A stretch of 64,000 nucleotides of DNA from Crossaster papposus. Its lineage: Eukaryota > Echinodermata > Asteroidea > Velatida > Solasteridae. The position numbers and the translations under genes were made by a program. The notes beneath the pieces are model-generated. The model was not told the DNA's origin. It did no database searches and worked only from the letters and a program-made list of their open reading frames with translations. The stretch covers positions 408,720 through 472,719 of the forward strand of contig JBAIAA010001105.1 of the NCBI GenBank assembly GCA_037893245.1. The letters are read 5' to 3'. Positions 60,701 through 64,000 of this stretch are shown here, in pieces (positions within the stretch are counted from its first letter, which is position 1; the number at the start of each line of letters is the position of its first letter).

Positions 60701-63700
60701 CGTAGTGGGTGTAGTATATCCGTCGGAATCGCTGCATTTGAGCAATTGTGAAGGACGACCGCAACAAACACGCAACGTATAGACATGTGCATACAATCGT
60801 GAATTTGTATCACTGTGGAGACACGGCATTGTTCTCGTGTACAACATTTGTGGACGGTCAAAAAGTTTGTTCAAAATGCTCCTACTTGAACCGCAATTAC
60901 TTTCCTGGGTTCAAATTTGGACCAAATATTATACATGTACCTAACCCAACCAGTAACTATAGTTTTTGTGTAAAATTTATTTTGTGAAATTTTCGTGGAG
61001 ATTTATTCACCTAAATTACCCTGCGGAGACATATTCAGTACCATTGTCCATATTGTGCTATATCTTCACAGGGTACGGTATATCAGATCTATATTATGAA
61101 ACCAAATGTTTATGTCCGTAAAAATGAATCGCATGAATGCAATGCAAGCGCAACGGAAACAAATTAAAAAAATTATATGGAAATAAAGGCGGCTTAATTA
61201 TAATAACCACACAAACACAACCATTGAACAACACATGCATTAACATTACATAACCAGCTATCACTTTTCATGCAAACAAAATACACACATGCAAACAAAA
61301 TCTTGAAAAATAAGTCAGTAATTTGAGGTTTTGGGGTTTGGAAGGAAAAACAAAACAATCTAAAAGGAACTTGTTTTATTCTCCAATAAAATCGTAGAAA
61401 AATTGATCCCACAATAACAACGAATTTCATTAATCCAAAATGTCCTTGTTCCTCTCTGCAAACCTTGTCACCCTTTTAACCCACATCCTGTAGGAAAAGC
61501 CCCCAAAAAACTAAACGCAAAAAAGGGGCAAATTGCCAAAAATAAGAAAACAGCTGATGGCTGTTTACAATTGTGCACATAACATGTACGTGCCTCCTCA
61601 TCTATTCCCTTCTATCATTTAAAGGTACATGTAGGATACACCATTTGCAGATATGGTAACATTTTACTATCGAATTATTAAGAAATATCTTACTTAATTT
61701 GAAAGTAAAATAATGATTCTAGGCATCCAGCAAAATTATTGCACTAGATATCCTGTAATTCCGAAAAATGTAATAACAAAATAAAATGAAAATCAAGATC
61801 GTGAAATTCGAGAGCCCTGCAGGTACTAATATTTCACTTGGGTCACATAGTACAGTTTCAAAAGTACAGGAACATTTTGGAAAGATTCATGCAGATTGGT
61901 TGTTAAAAATGTCAGGGATGAGGCGGGTGGGGAGGATGGGGCGGGTGGGGAGGATGGGGCGGGTGGGGAGGATGGGGCGGGTGGGGAGGATGGGGCGGGT
62001 GGGGAGGATGGGGCGGGTGGGGAGGATGGGGCGGGTGGGGAGGATGGGGCGGGTGGGGAGGATGGGGCGGGTGGGGAGGATGGGGCGGGTGGGGAGGGTA
62101 ATGTAACAACTACAACTGATGGGGTTAGTGTTTCAGTGACTCACCAACTTCTTCAAACTCAATATAGAAGCCTTGATAACCGACCGATTCGTCACTCAGA
62201 AATCTCATCATCATCACGTTGTTGGATGTTATGACTGGAGTGGGTATGTCCGAGCCGCAATATCGGCCAATTAGCTTCGAGTCTGAGAGGAAAAAAGGGA
62301 AGACGTATCATGTAATAGCCAATTAACCCTAAACTTCCCAAATCCATCAAAATCAATCCCCTAATTTTGGCAGATTTGGGGGAACTTGGTCCTGCAGGCC
62401 TGATGAGCTGAATAAACGATGATGGATTATGATGGACTTGAATTGGGACAAGGAGCCTGATGAAGCACTGCTGGGGAATCTGATTGATTATGTCCAACAT
62501 GCAGTACTGTTGTTGGATAAGGTGTACTTCATCAATATCAACCTTTATTATGCTTAAAGGGGTTCATGCAGACCTTTCTGGAAGAATTGCTGTTTAATAG
62601 TTTATAATGTGCTTTGGTGTGTAAGTAACAAGACAAGGGGTTATAAAATGGTATAAAATAACATTATTTGGTGTTTAATAATCAGCAAAAATGTAATGAG
62701 CCCCCTCGGTAACCTGTCCAAACACTGACAAATGGTGGCACTGTTCGTGACGTGCATGTAGAATCAAAAGTATTTTAGAAGAATATAGCAGCGTCTAGGA
62801 ATAAGCTACAGCAACACACAAAACATCATTTGAAAGCTAAGGACTTCTTCTTTCTAGAAATGTAATAACTTTTTAATTTTGAGACTTTCCACCTATTACG
62901 TGGTGCCAGGTCACACATGCCCACGGCGTGTGAAAACATGGATGGGATTCATATTCTTTTCTTTCTCGTTTTTCAAAAGCTCCTCTTAGTTTCTTGGCAG
63001 GTGTCTCGCCTTTTTGAGTACCCCAAAACATTGTTGGCACAGCAGTTGGTTTTAACAACTTTTGGTGTTCATGCCAAACGACCTGTACATTTCCAAATTT
63101 GCCTCAAAACAGGTTGGCTCGAAGTGGTCGCTGCATATAGCATGGAGCTCGGTGTCGGACCTATCCACTTCGATCTGATCTGTTTATTGTGTTGCCGCAA
63201 CCTGCAGCAACACATTTGGCTGCCATTTTTATGATTAATGAAGAAAATCAAGAACTACTCGATTATGCAAATTGTCTATGCTAATGAGGTACCATTCTAG
63301 GGGCTGGGCCATTTCCTAAAAAACATTTTTATGATTTTTTTTCTCATATTTATTATTCAAATTTATAACTTTTACATACTGGAAATCACTCATTTAAATA
63401 TAATCTTTCATTTAAGCTAATAAAAAACACATTGCATACACCCTTTAAGGATGGTAAGGTATTGCATGAGAACCAGTGAAGTGTCTATTGCCCACTCTCA
63501 TTTTAAGCTTACATAGCGTCTATAGTTTAATTATTGACAAATGCCTAATGTTTTGAGGATCAAATTGTCTAACAAAAGTCCAACATGCAGTCACTTGCAT
63601 ACAATATGCGCAGCGGACCATCATGCATTGTGGTATTTGAGAGATGCCTGTGTTAATTGCTGTCATTAGACCTGTCTTCCCATGATATGCAAATTATAAA

Positions 63701-63937
63701 TCACTTCTTGATAAAATGTCTAAAACTCACTTTCAGTTGTCCCGTCAAATATCTCTAAGCTGTCATAGCTACAGTAGGTGGGCGTTCCTTCTATCGCAAA
63801 GATGAGAAACTGGAGACGAATCAGCTTGTTGTGGCCGACGGTGATCTTGTAGAGGCAGTTCTGGTTGCTAGGGTAGTAGCCGGGGTAGCTTGGGGAGGTC
63901 AGCTGTCCTCTGGGGCCCAGCAGATTCCTTGAGCATC
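21597..63937 (-). CDS. Secreted CUB / 17 EGF-like / coiled-coil protein gene (20 coding exons, 5'-incomplete)
   Basis: This minus-strand gene runs through most of the window, 5' end beyond 64000. Exons: 63731-63937, 62145-62282, 51468-51605, 48936-49055, 48606-48731, 47710-47832, 46902-47042, 45269-45467, 44447-44694, 43470-43608, 42270-42460, 41038-41104, 40488-40543, 37987-38173, 36076-36263, 32142-32211, 30793-30868, 29220-29322, 28482-28606 and 21597-21716. Together they give 2762 coding bases, about 919 residues. Every acceptor ends in AG, every donor begins with GT, and phases agree at each junction. Order: one CUB, 17 EGF-like domains (mostly calcium-binding), CPTC, then a coiled coil. 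CUB plus cbEGF repeats suggests an extracellular matrix or developmental protein; the Cys pair before a coiled coil recalls matrilin-type oligomerisation. I cannot name an ortholog. SCUBE has the reverse order, and fibropellins have Notch-type EGFs and an avidin-like end. Undetected exons may exist, mainly in the 10.5-kb intron after exon 2. Confidence 0.85.
22300..22606 (+). mobile_element. tRNA-derived SINE, 5' part (split by foldback element)
   Basis: The head GTGGTCTCGTGGTCTGGAGC ... GTGGGCTCGAATCC carries A- and B-box-like words. The body has TTGGGCAAGGCACTTTGTCA, GTATACTCCCCAGGGA and CCAATGACCAGGGTAATAAT, a SINE body type I associate with echinoderm DNA. It breaks at GGCCTTGA (22606) and continues at 27857. 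Confidence 0.8.
22603..22606 (+). repeat. Left target-site duplicate TTGA
   Basis: TTGA here and at 27853-27856 flank the foldback element exactly. Removing the element and one copy restores a continuous SINE (GGCCTTGAGTACCAGTC). Confidence 0.75.
22655..23690 (+). repeat. 21-bp minisatellite, left arm (about 49 units)
   Basis: Unit AATCCATTATGTGATGTGGTC with variants (CGTC, AGTC, CATCC, GTGTATT). Being 7 codons long and stop-free on both strands, it produces long open frames (NPLCDVV repeats one way, HNGLTTS the other) that are not genes. Confidence 0.95.
24240..26190. other. Unpaired centre of the large foldback element
   Basis: No transposase or other domain is recognisable. The longest frame (24743-25102, plus, 119 codons) is rich in Ile, Leu and Ser and matches nothing I know. 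A SINE-like head lies near 25549-25640. The centre may be passenger DNA. Confidence 0.5.
25549..25655 (+). repeat. tRNA-SINE head fragment
   Basis: GTGGTCTGGCATGCATGG ... AATTCGTGGTCTGTGCGTAG ... GGTTCTAGCCTGGCC matches the head of the SINE family at 22300 and 58412. Confidence 0.6.
26660..27805 (-). repeat. 21-bp minisatellite, right arm (about 54 units, inverted)
   Basis: The array is the inverted counterpart of 22655-23690. Its two ends match the left arm unit for unit (for example two CGTGATG units outermost, and a GTGTATT unit just before the inner end), while the middle differs in variant composition and number. Confidence 0.95.
27853..27915 (+). mobile_element. tRNA-derived SINE, 3' part
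   Basis: Begins with the right TTGA duplicate (27853-27856), then GTACCAGTCTTGGTAGATAC and the tail GTGCGCTATATAAGAACTGCC followed by a TATTAATATTATTATG microsatellite. It completes the SINE broken at 22606. Confidence 0.75.
28113..28346. mobile_element. MITE family E, copy 1
   Basis: CCAATTTTATGGAGCTGCTCAGC at the left and AGCAGATCTATAAAATTGGCCCC at the right are inverted. The interior has GGGTTACAAA, CAGGTGATGTATATTG and TACTAAGCAAGGATTGTTGTGC. Related to 42487-42742. Confidence 0.7.
28482..28606 (-). CDS. Exon 19: Cys pair and coiled coil
   Basis: Phase 1 in, phase 0 out. It reads [20 protein letters not shown], then [20 protein letters not shown] with hydrophobic residues at a/d spacing. 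The CPTC just before the coil could form interchain disulfides in an oligomer. Confidence 0.8.
29220..29322 (-). CDS. Exon 18: EGF-like domain 17 (main part)
   Basis: Phase 0 in, phase 1 out. [20 protein letters not shown] followed by [14 protein letters not shown] completes the domain begun by DIDECQN in exon 17. The acceptor tract is an unusual GTT microsatellite. Confidence 0.9.
29696..30132. mobile_element. MITE family C, copy 1
   Basis: Terminal inverted repeats TATGTGACCCGCTCCAGGAA ... TTCCTGGAGCGGGTCACATA. The interior includes CCATGCACTTTTAAAAG and GGAATTCAAAATACACAACTG. About 437 bp, non-coding, in intron 17. Confidence 0.85.
30650..30770. repeat. GGGTTGGTGGGTGGTGGGTA-type G-rich repeat
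   Basis: A short array of GGGTTGG, GGTGGGTAGGGG words, about 25 bases from the exon 17 donor. It could form G-quadruplexes on the plus strand. Confidence 0.75.
30793..30868 (-). CDS. Exon 17: end of EGF 16, start of EGF 17
   Basis: Phase 2 in, phase 0 out. Reads [17 protein letters not shown], then LDIDECQN, a calcium-binding EGF start. Confidence 0.88.
30962..31011 (-). mobile_element. MITE family B end fragment
   Basis: TTAAAGGTAGGATACACCAT then TGGTAATTGCTTGAATTATC is the right end of family B in inverted orientation. It is cut off by the 23-bp minisatellite. Confidence 0.75.
31008..31998 (+). repeat. 23-bp minisatellite (about 42 units)
   Basis: Unit AATATCTTAAAGCTCCATGTCCC, very uniform apart from a few CTACATG variants (for example near 31731-31790 and at the right end) and shorter units at the left. 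Located in intron 16. Confidence 0.95.
32142..32211 (-). CDS. Exon 16: first part of EGF-like domain 16
   Basis: Phase 1 in, phase 2 out. Reads [20 protein letters not shown] then GHY, with the calcium-binding DINEC start. Confidence 0.9.
32396..32605. mobile_element. Palindromic MITE (210 bp)
   Basis: Arms GTCTTGGCTAACTGACA ... GTTGCGTGTATAA and the inverted copy ending TTGTCAGTTAGCCAAGAC pair over about 85 bases with few mismatches. The centre holds CGCGTGACGTAACATGCATG. Confidence 0.85.
33143..33432 (+). repeat. CGGATGCTTTT subrepeat array, left arm
   Basis: Units of about 14-18 bp: AATTCGGATGCTTTTT, AAACTCGGATGCTTTT, AATTCGGATGAATTCG. Inverted counterpart at 35424-35812. Confidence 0.9.
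33655..33970 (+). repeat. Tandem pair of ~190-bp units in the element centre
   Basis: CTCACATGTTATCAAAAACTC ... CATAATCTACAAGAT ... GGCTTCAGCCGAACACTAAT recurs from about 33845 with modest divergence. Confidence 0.7.
34775..35423. mobile_element. Insertion inside the right arm of the second foldback element
   Basis: This segment has no counterpart in the left arm. It contains an inverted pair (TACGACGTTTTGAAAGTTGA ... TTCAAAACGTCGTA, about 34910-35030) and many AAATCTGCGCAGAA-like words (35040-35390). Family unknown; it may contain one or two small insertions. Confidence 0.5.
35424..35812 (-). repeat. AAAAGCATCCGAATT subrepeat array, right arm
   Basis: Inverted copy of the array at 33143-33432, with the same order of variant units and a longer inner end. 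Confidence 0.9.
35852..36013. mobile_element. Palindromic MITE inside foldback arm (162 bp)
   Basis: TCAAATGTGCCCGTAAATAT ... CACGCATCGTGTTTTAC is inverted as GCAAAACACGATGTGTGCG ... GGGCATATTTGA. It interrupts the right arm's outer end, absent from the left arm, so it inserted later. Confidence 0.8.
36076..36263 (-). CDS. Exon 15: end of EGF 14 and EGF 15
   Basis: Phase 2 in, phase 1 out. [18 protein letters not shown] ends one domain; [19 protein letters not shown], then [20 protein letters not shown] is the next. The donor is only about 30 bases from the foldback element. Confidence 0.92.
36368..36860 (+). repeat. Tandem dimer of a ~252-bp repeat
   Basis: The block starting TTCCATGAAGTTGGAACACA and ending near TTGATTGCACAGCCGAATG occurs at 36368 and again at 36620 with small differences. 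Both contain several AGTAAATGC/GCATTTACT words. Confidence 0.8.
36874..37066 (-). mobile_element. MITE family H, copy 1
   Basis: Begins AGTCGTGAACCACATAACGA and ends CCTCGATCGTAATAGGATAC, with ACGATCGAGGATC-type inverted words and GGACCGAATTCGGACAA in the middle. Other copies at about 49600-49771 and 53878-54073. Confidence 0.75.
37640..37880. repeat. AGTAAATACTGCAAATCTGAAGC repeat pair
   Basis: The block GAGTAAATACTGCAAATCTGAAGCATT occurs at about 37675 and 37857, separated by TAAATACT/AGTATTTGC words. Possibly related to the dimer at 36368. Confidence 0.5.
37987..38173 (-). CDS. Exon 14: EGF 13 and start of EGF 14
   Basis: Phase 1 in, phase 2 out. [39 protein letters not shown], then [20 protein letters not shown]. 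Two calcium-binding starts. Confidence 0.92.
38307..38732. mobile_element. MITE family C, copy 2
   Basis: TATGTGACCTGCTTCAGGAG ... TCTAGGAGCGGGTCACATA ends, with interior AAGAGTGCATGGTTCCAATG and GAACGGAAGGGGCTATGGAG. Same family as 29696-30132 and 45872-46280, opposite in orientation to copy 1. Confidence 0.85.
39515..39600 (-). repeat. SINE/LINE 3'-end fragment
   Basis: TAATAATAATAATAACAGGC then TTTATACTGCGCTTTTCC is the inverted tail type GCGCAGTATAAA-(ATT)n shared by the SINEs and LINEs here. Confidence 0.55.
40048..40243 (+). mobile_element. MITE family A, copy 2 (internally deleted)
   Basis: TTAACCAGTTCGGATGATGC at the left and GGCGCGAACTGGTTAA at the right, with the usual AATGCGTGGGTGTGCTTCC interior. 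About 45 bases near the left end are missing. Confidence 0.85.
40488..40543 (-). CDS. Exon 13: end of EGF 12
   Basis: Phase 2 in, phase 1 out. [19 protein letters not shown]. Very short (56 bp) but both splice sites (TTCTTTCAG, GTAAGT) are good and it completes the domain begun in exon 12. Confidence 0.88.
41038..41104 (-). CDS. Exon 12: start of EGF 12
   Basis: Phase 1 in, phase 2 out. [20 protein letters not shown] then DGG, a calcium-binding start. Confidence 0.88.
41240..41606 (+). mobile_element. MITE family B, copy 4
   Basis: Full-length: TTAAGAGGGGATACACCATT at the left, AGTGTATACTACCTTTAA at the right, central GCCGGATGGCGATCGCG. In intron 11. Confidence 0.85.
42096..42182. repeat. 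Snap-back tRNA-SINE relic (32-bp inverted arms)
   Basis: AAAGAAATTGGCAAGGCGGG...AACCTGC at 42096-42127 is inverted at 42151-42182 with two mismatches. The arms are the B-box end of the tRNA-like SINE also seen at 50685-50756, and CACTAGGTAAATTTGCATAAA precedes both copies. It lies about 90 bases beyond the exon 11 donor. Confidence 0.8.
42270..42460 (-). CDS. Exon 11: end of EGF 10 and EGF 11
   Basis: Phase 2 in, phase 1 out. [15 protein letters not shown] finishes EGF 10 (joined to WECG of exon 10). [16 protein letters not shown] ... [20 protein letters not shown] is EGF 11, with a longer first loop than its neighbours. Confidence 0.92.
42487..42742. mobile_element. MITE family E, copy 2
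   Basis: AGGGGCCAATTTCATAGAGC at the left, GCAGCTCCATAAAATTTGCCCC at the right. The interior matches 28113-28346. A partial copy end lies near 47470-47525. Confidence 0.75.
42760..43300 (-). mobile_element. tRNA-SINE interrupted by a minisatellite
   Basis: The right piece (43258-43290) reads on the minus strand ATCGTGGTCTGGAGCATTGA. The left piece (42760-42844) continues with GACCACGAATTCGCAGTCTG, GGGTTCGAGTCCAGC and GTGCCCTTGGGCAAG. They are head and body of the SINE family at 22300 and 58412. The 16-bp array lies between. Confidence 0.7.
42845..43224 (+). repeat. 16-bp minisatellite (about 23 units)
   Basis: Unit TCATAGGCCCGACGCC, nearly invariant (first unit has GACTCC). It ends in a degenerate GTATGAGGTATGAGGTGTCGG. 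Located in intron 10 inside a SINE. Confidence 0.95.
43470..43608 (-). CDS. Exon 10: end of EGF 9 and start of EGF 10
   Basis: Phase 1 in, phase 2 out. [19 protein letters not shown], then [20 protein letters not shown] and GSWECG. Confidence 0.92.
43702..44059 (-). mobile_element. MITE family B, copy 5 (inverted)
   Basis: GTAAAGGTAGAATACACCAT at the left and AAATGGTGTATCTAATTACC at the right; interior reads in the opposite sense to copy 4. Confidence 0.8.
44447..44694 (-). CDS. Exon 9: EGF 7 end, EGF 8, EGF 9 start
   Basis: Phase 2 in, phase 1 out; the largest exon found. [71 protein letters not shown]. The donor (GTATTTTTG) is followed by a C/G-rich run. Confidence 0.93.
44765..45010 (-). 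mobile_element. MITE family A, copy 3 (inverted)
   Basis: TTAACCAGTTCGCGCCGGGA ... ATCCGGCGCGAACTGGTTAA, 246 bp, full length, opposite orientation to copies 1 and 2. Confidence 0.9.
45269..45467 (-). CDS. Exon 8: EGF 6 and start of EGF 7
   Basis: Phase 1 in, phase 2 out. [36 protein letters not shown], then [20 protein letters not shown]. Confidence 0.93.
45872..46280. mobile_element. MITE family C, copy 3
   Basis: GTGACCCGCTCCAGGAAAAG at the left and TTACCTGGAGCGGGTCAT at the right; slightly trimmed, same orientation as copy 2. Confidence 0.8.
46436..46480. repeat. T-run followed by G-run
   Basis: About seventeen T followed by about seventeen G, in intron 7. Confidence 0.85.
46630..46800. 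repeat. Inverted repeat GATTTCCAAAATCACATCC
   Basis: GATTTCCAAAATCACATCC is answered by GGATGTAATTTTGGAAATC about 130 bases later, and CACATTGTGGATGTG lies between. This explains the long plus-strand open frame here, which is not called as a gene. Confidence 0.6.
46902..47042 (-). CDS. Exon 7: EGF-like domain 5
   Basis: Phase 1 in and out. [48 protein letters not shown]. Complete calcium-binding EGF in one exon. Confidence 0.93.
47069..47280 (+). mobile_element. MITE family A, copy 4 (diverged)
   Basis: TTAACGGAGGACGTATATAC ... GCACGAACTGGTTGAA, with GAAATGCGTGGGTGTGCTTCC interior. Confidence 0.75.
47710..47832 (-). CDS. Exon 6: EGF-like domain 4
   Basis: Phase 1 in and out. [39 protein letters not shown]. 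It lacks the DxDEC calcium motif, so is probably non-calcium-binding. Confidence 0.92.
47995..48354 (+). mobile_element. MITE family B, copy 6
   Basis: TTAAAGGTAGGATACACTAT at the left, AAGCAATTACTACCTTTA at the right; lacks part of the terminal GGTGTATC. Confidence 0.8.
48606..48731 (-). CDS. Exon 5: EGF-like domain 3
   Basis: Phase 1 in and out. [41 protein letters not shown]. Confidence 0.93.
48936..49055 (-). CDS. Exon 4: EGF-like domain 2
   Basis: Phase 1 in and out. [40 protein letters not shown]. Confidence 0.93.
49200..49345 (+). mobile_element. MITE family A, degenerate copy 5
   Basis: GTTCGCGCCGTATTTTG, ATGCTGTCTAGAACCCGTCTCGGATCGAGG and AACAATCCCGCGTCC align to the family interior at low identity. 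Confidence 0.45.
49600..49771 (+). mobile_element. MITE family H, diverged copy
   Basis: GGAACAAAGAATCCTTGAAC, TAAGGTTAATGGGGTTAGG and TTATGTGGTTCACGACTG match 53878-54073. Confidence 0.65.
50422..50610 (+). mobile_element. MITE family B, left-half copy
   Basis: TATACACCATTTGCAGATATC, TTTTACTACCGAATTATGAAG and AATTGTCAGATGGCAATTGCG; right half missing. Confidence 0.65.
50640..50756 (-). mobile_element. tRNA-like SINE relic
   Basis: Minus strand: GGGCAAGATAGCTCAGTTGG, TAGAGCGCC, GTCGCAGGTTCGAGTCC, then GGTAAATTTACCTAGT-type flank. A and B boxes are good, but the anticodon arm does not pair and U33 is absent, so it is not a working tRNA. Shares its 3' flank with 42096-42182. Confidence 0.7.
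50818..51450 (+). repeat. 19-bp G-rich minisatellite (about 33 units)
   Basis: Unit GGGTGGATGGGGCGGGGCA with block-wise variants (GGGACA, GCGGCA, GTGGCA) that occur in runs, as expected from local amplification. It starts about 17 bases beyond the exon 3 donor on the transcript, so the pre-mRNA carries the C-rich strand. Confidence 0.95.
51468..51605 (-). CDS. Exon 3: EGF-like domain 1
   Basis: Phase 1 in and out. [47 protein letters not shown]. No calcium motif. First EGF after the CUB domain. Confidence 0.93.
52212..52443 (+). mobile_element. MITE family A, copy 6
   Basis: TTAACCAGTTCGCGCCGGAT ... CCGGCGCGAACTGGTTAA, 232 bp, full length. Confidence 0.92.
52444..53877. other. Intron 2 DNA without recognised feature
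   Basis: No exon with supported splice sites or known repeat was found; several short chance frames only. Confidence 0.4.
53878..54073 (+). mobile_element. MITE family H, copy 3
   Basis: TTGTATCGTATTACGATCGA at the left and GGTCGTTATGTGGTTCACGA at the right; contains TCCGAATTCGGTCCTCGATC. Inverted relative to 36874-37066. Confidence 0.75.
54200..54431 (-). mobile_element. MITE family A, copy 7 (inverted)
   Basis: TCGCGCCTAGATTATTTTAA at the left (first bases of the end lost), ATCCGGCGCAAACTGGTTA at the right. Confidence 0.85.
55359..55596 (+). mobile_element. MITE family A, copy 8
   Basis: TTAACCAGTTCGTGCCGGAT ... CCGGCGCGAACTGATTAA, 238 bp. Confidence 0.9.
55897..56000 (+). repeat. 10-bp minisatellite (about 10 units)
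   Basis: Perfect TCCCCGCAAG units, followed by related GGACTTGTGACT/GACTTGTGAAAG words to about 56130. Confidence 0.95.
56207..56536 (+). mobile_element. MITE family I, copy 1
   Basis: GTATCACTGTGGAGACATGG at the left, ATGTCTCCAGAGGGTACCGTAT at the right, with CTCGTGTACAAAATGG, TTCCTGGGTTAAAATTTCGAC and ACCATAGTTTTTG inside. The second copy is at 60790-61084. Confidence 0.75.
57045..57970 (+). pseudogene. Degenerate LINE reverse-transcriptase fragment (Jockey-like)
   Basis: Frame-broken stretches give [17 protein letters not shown], a degraded RRFADDLA (catalytic box region), [38 protein letters not shown] and a C-terminal section with [17 protein letters not shown]. The wording is that of a Jockey/CR1-type RT lineage different from the LINE at 2749-7090. 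Several frame changes and stops make it an old relic. It lies in intron 2 of the host gene, opposite strand. Confidence 0.75.
58412..58505 (+). mobile_element. tRNA-SINE head
   Basis: GTGCTACGGTCTAGTGGTCT, GGAGCATTGAATTCGTGGTC and GTGGGTTCGGACCCGGCC match the SINE family head at 22300. Confidence 0.7.
58788..58943 (-). CDS. Candidate in-phase acidic exon (Asp/Ser/Glu/Arg-rich linker)
   Basis: In the 10.5-kb intron between exons 2 and 3, the minus strand has an acceptor (TATGTTTCCCTAG), 156 open bases and a donor GTACGT (58782-58787). Entering in phase 1, as both neighbours require, it reads [20 protein letters not shown], then a long run of Asp broken by Arg, and ends [15 protein letters not shown]. 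It also leaves in phase 1, so inclusion or skipping keeps the frame. The charged residues appear only in this frame, which supports coding. The GAT/GAA repeat could equally be a chance microsatellite, and the polypyrimidine tract is modest. If real it is a flexible acidic, perhaps calcium- or polycation-binding, linker between CUB and EGF domains. Confidence 0.45.
59783..60024 (+). mobile_element. MITE family A, copy 9
   Basis: TTAACCAGTTCGCGCCGGAT ... CCGGCGCGAACTGGTTAA, 242 bp, full length and flanked by TTAA at both ends. Confidence 0.92.
60790..61084 (+). mobile_element. MITE family I, copy 2
   Basis: TTTGTATCACTGTGGAGACA ... CTTCACAGGGTACGGTATATC; interior parallels 56207-56536. Confidence 0.75.
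61617..61785 (+). mobile_element. MITE family B, left-half copy
   Basis: TTTAAAGGTACATGTAGGAT, ACACCATTTGCAGATATGG and GGCATCCAGCAAAATTATTGC; ends at the CCGAAAAATG point. Confidence 0.75.
61920..62097 (+). repeat. 18-bp G-rich minisatellite (about 10 units)
   Basis: Unit GGTGGGGAGGATGGGGCG, nearly perfect. It lies 47 bases beyond the exon 2 donor and contains G-runs able to form G-quadruplexes on the plus (template) strand. Confidence 0.95.
62145..62282 (-). CDS. Exon 2: C-terminal half of CUB domain
   Basis: Phase 1 in and out. [20 protein letters not shown], then [20 protein letters not shown] and [14 protein letters not shown], the SDxS element and the final GFxIEF are standard CUB features, and the Cys pairs with one in exon 1. 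Confidence 0.93.
62554..63450. mobile_element. Possible MITE with TTAAAGGG ends
   Basis: TTAAAGGGGTTCATGCAGAC at the left and GCATACACCCTTTAAGG at the right are partly inverted. The interior (about 0.9 kb) has no recognisable gene; a plus-strand frame at 62917-63234 shows no domain. Confidence 0.4.
63731..63937 (-). CDS. Exon 1 (first in window): N-terminal half of CUB domain
   Basis: Phase 1 in and out. Reads [40 protein letters not shown], then [14 protein letters not shown]. The SPxYPxxYPxNxxC start and DxLEIFDG are diagnostic of CUB domains; the Y/D residues fit the calcium-binding subtype. The upstream intron continues past the window, so signal peptide and earlier domains are not seen. 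Confidence 0.94.
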
Positions 63938-64000
63938 CTGTTGAGAATAGAAGTAGGCAAACATTGATTCATACAATTAGGCATCTTAAATACTAGGATC

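Noticed and set aside
61786-62234. Gly/Arg- and His/Pro-rich frames
   Set aside because: They are the 18-bp minisatellite read in different frames.
62917-63234. Plus-strand frame of 105 codons
   Set aside because: No domain; lies inside a probable MITE in intron 1.

Overview
The window looks like animal nuclear DNA, most likely from an invertebrate deuterostome and probably an echinoderm. Three things point there: an intron-rich extracellular-protein gene with small phased exons, CR1/L2-like LINEs together with tRNA-derived SINEs whose tails resemble the LINE 3' end, and long foldback elements with subrepeat-filled arms that recall the TU elements known from sea urchins. The species cannot be fixed from sequence alone. 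AT-rich repeats and introns make up most of the 64 kb, and most open frames are chance or minisatellite frames.

Main gene: one minus-strand gene fills 63.9 kb down to 21.6 kb, with its 5' end outside the window. I could read 20 coding exons with consensus splice sites, and the codon phase matches at every junction. They encode a CUB domain (two exons), then 17 EGF-like domains, mostly of the calcium-binding D-x-[DN]-E-C type, then a Cys-x-x-Cys and a heptad-type coiled coil running to a stop at 21597. A possible extra in-phase exon at 58788-58943 encodes an Asp/Ser/Arg-rich acidic linker between the CUB and EGF parts. The product should be a secreted, probably oligomeric, matrix-type protein. 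A separate minus-strand terminal exon at 12419-12606 encodes a WAP-like domain, and its other exons are not identified. A plus-strand tRNA-Glu(CTC) gene lies at 9815-9886.

Mobile DNA, left to right: 1086-7201 is a foldback-like element with GGGGGACA subrepeats, invaded by a CR1/L2-like LINE (copy A), itself invaded by a second, younger LINE (copy B) with a long open frame. An AGAGATATCTCT palindromic element lies at 8265-8620. The last intron of the main gene contains a 5.2-kb foldback element (22607-27852) with ~1.6-kb arms made largely of a 21-bp minisatellite, inserted into a tRNA-SINE with a 4-bp target duplication. A second foldback element (33064-36047), with ~16-bp subrepeats, sits in another intron of the same gene. 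At least five MITE-like families recur, including about nine copies of a ~240-bp TTAA-flanked element. Further minisatellites (23-, 16-, 19-, 10- and 18-bp units) lie in introns, and two G-rich ones start almost at splice donors.

The strongest candidates for something little described are the two minisatellite-armed foldback elements inside one gene's introns, and the CUB/EGF/coiled-coil protein with its optional acidic exon.
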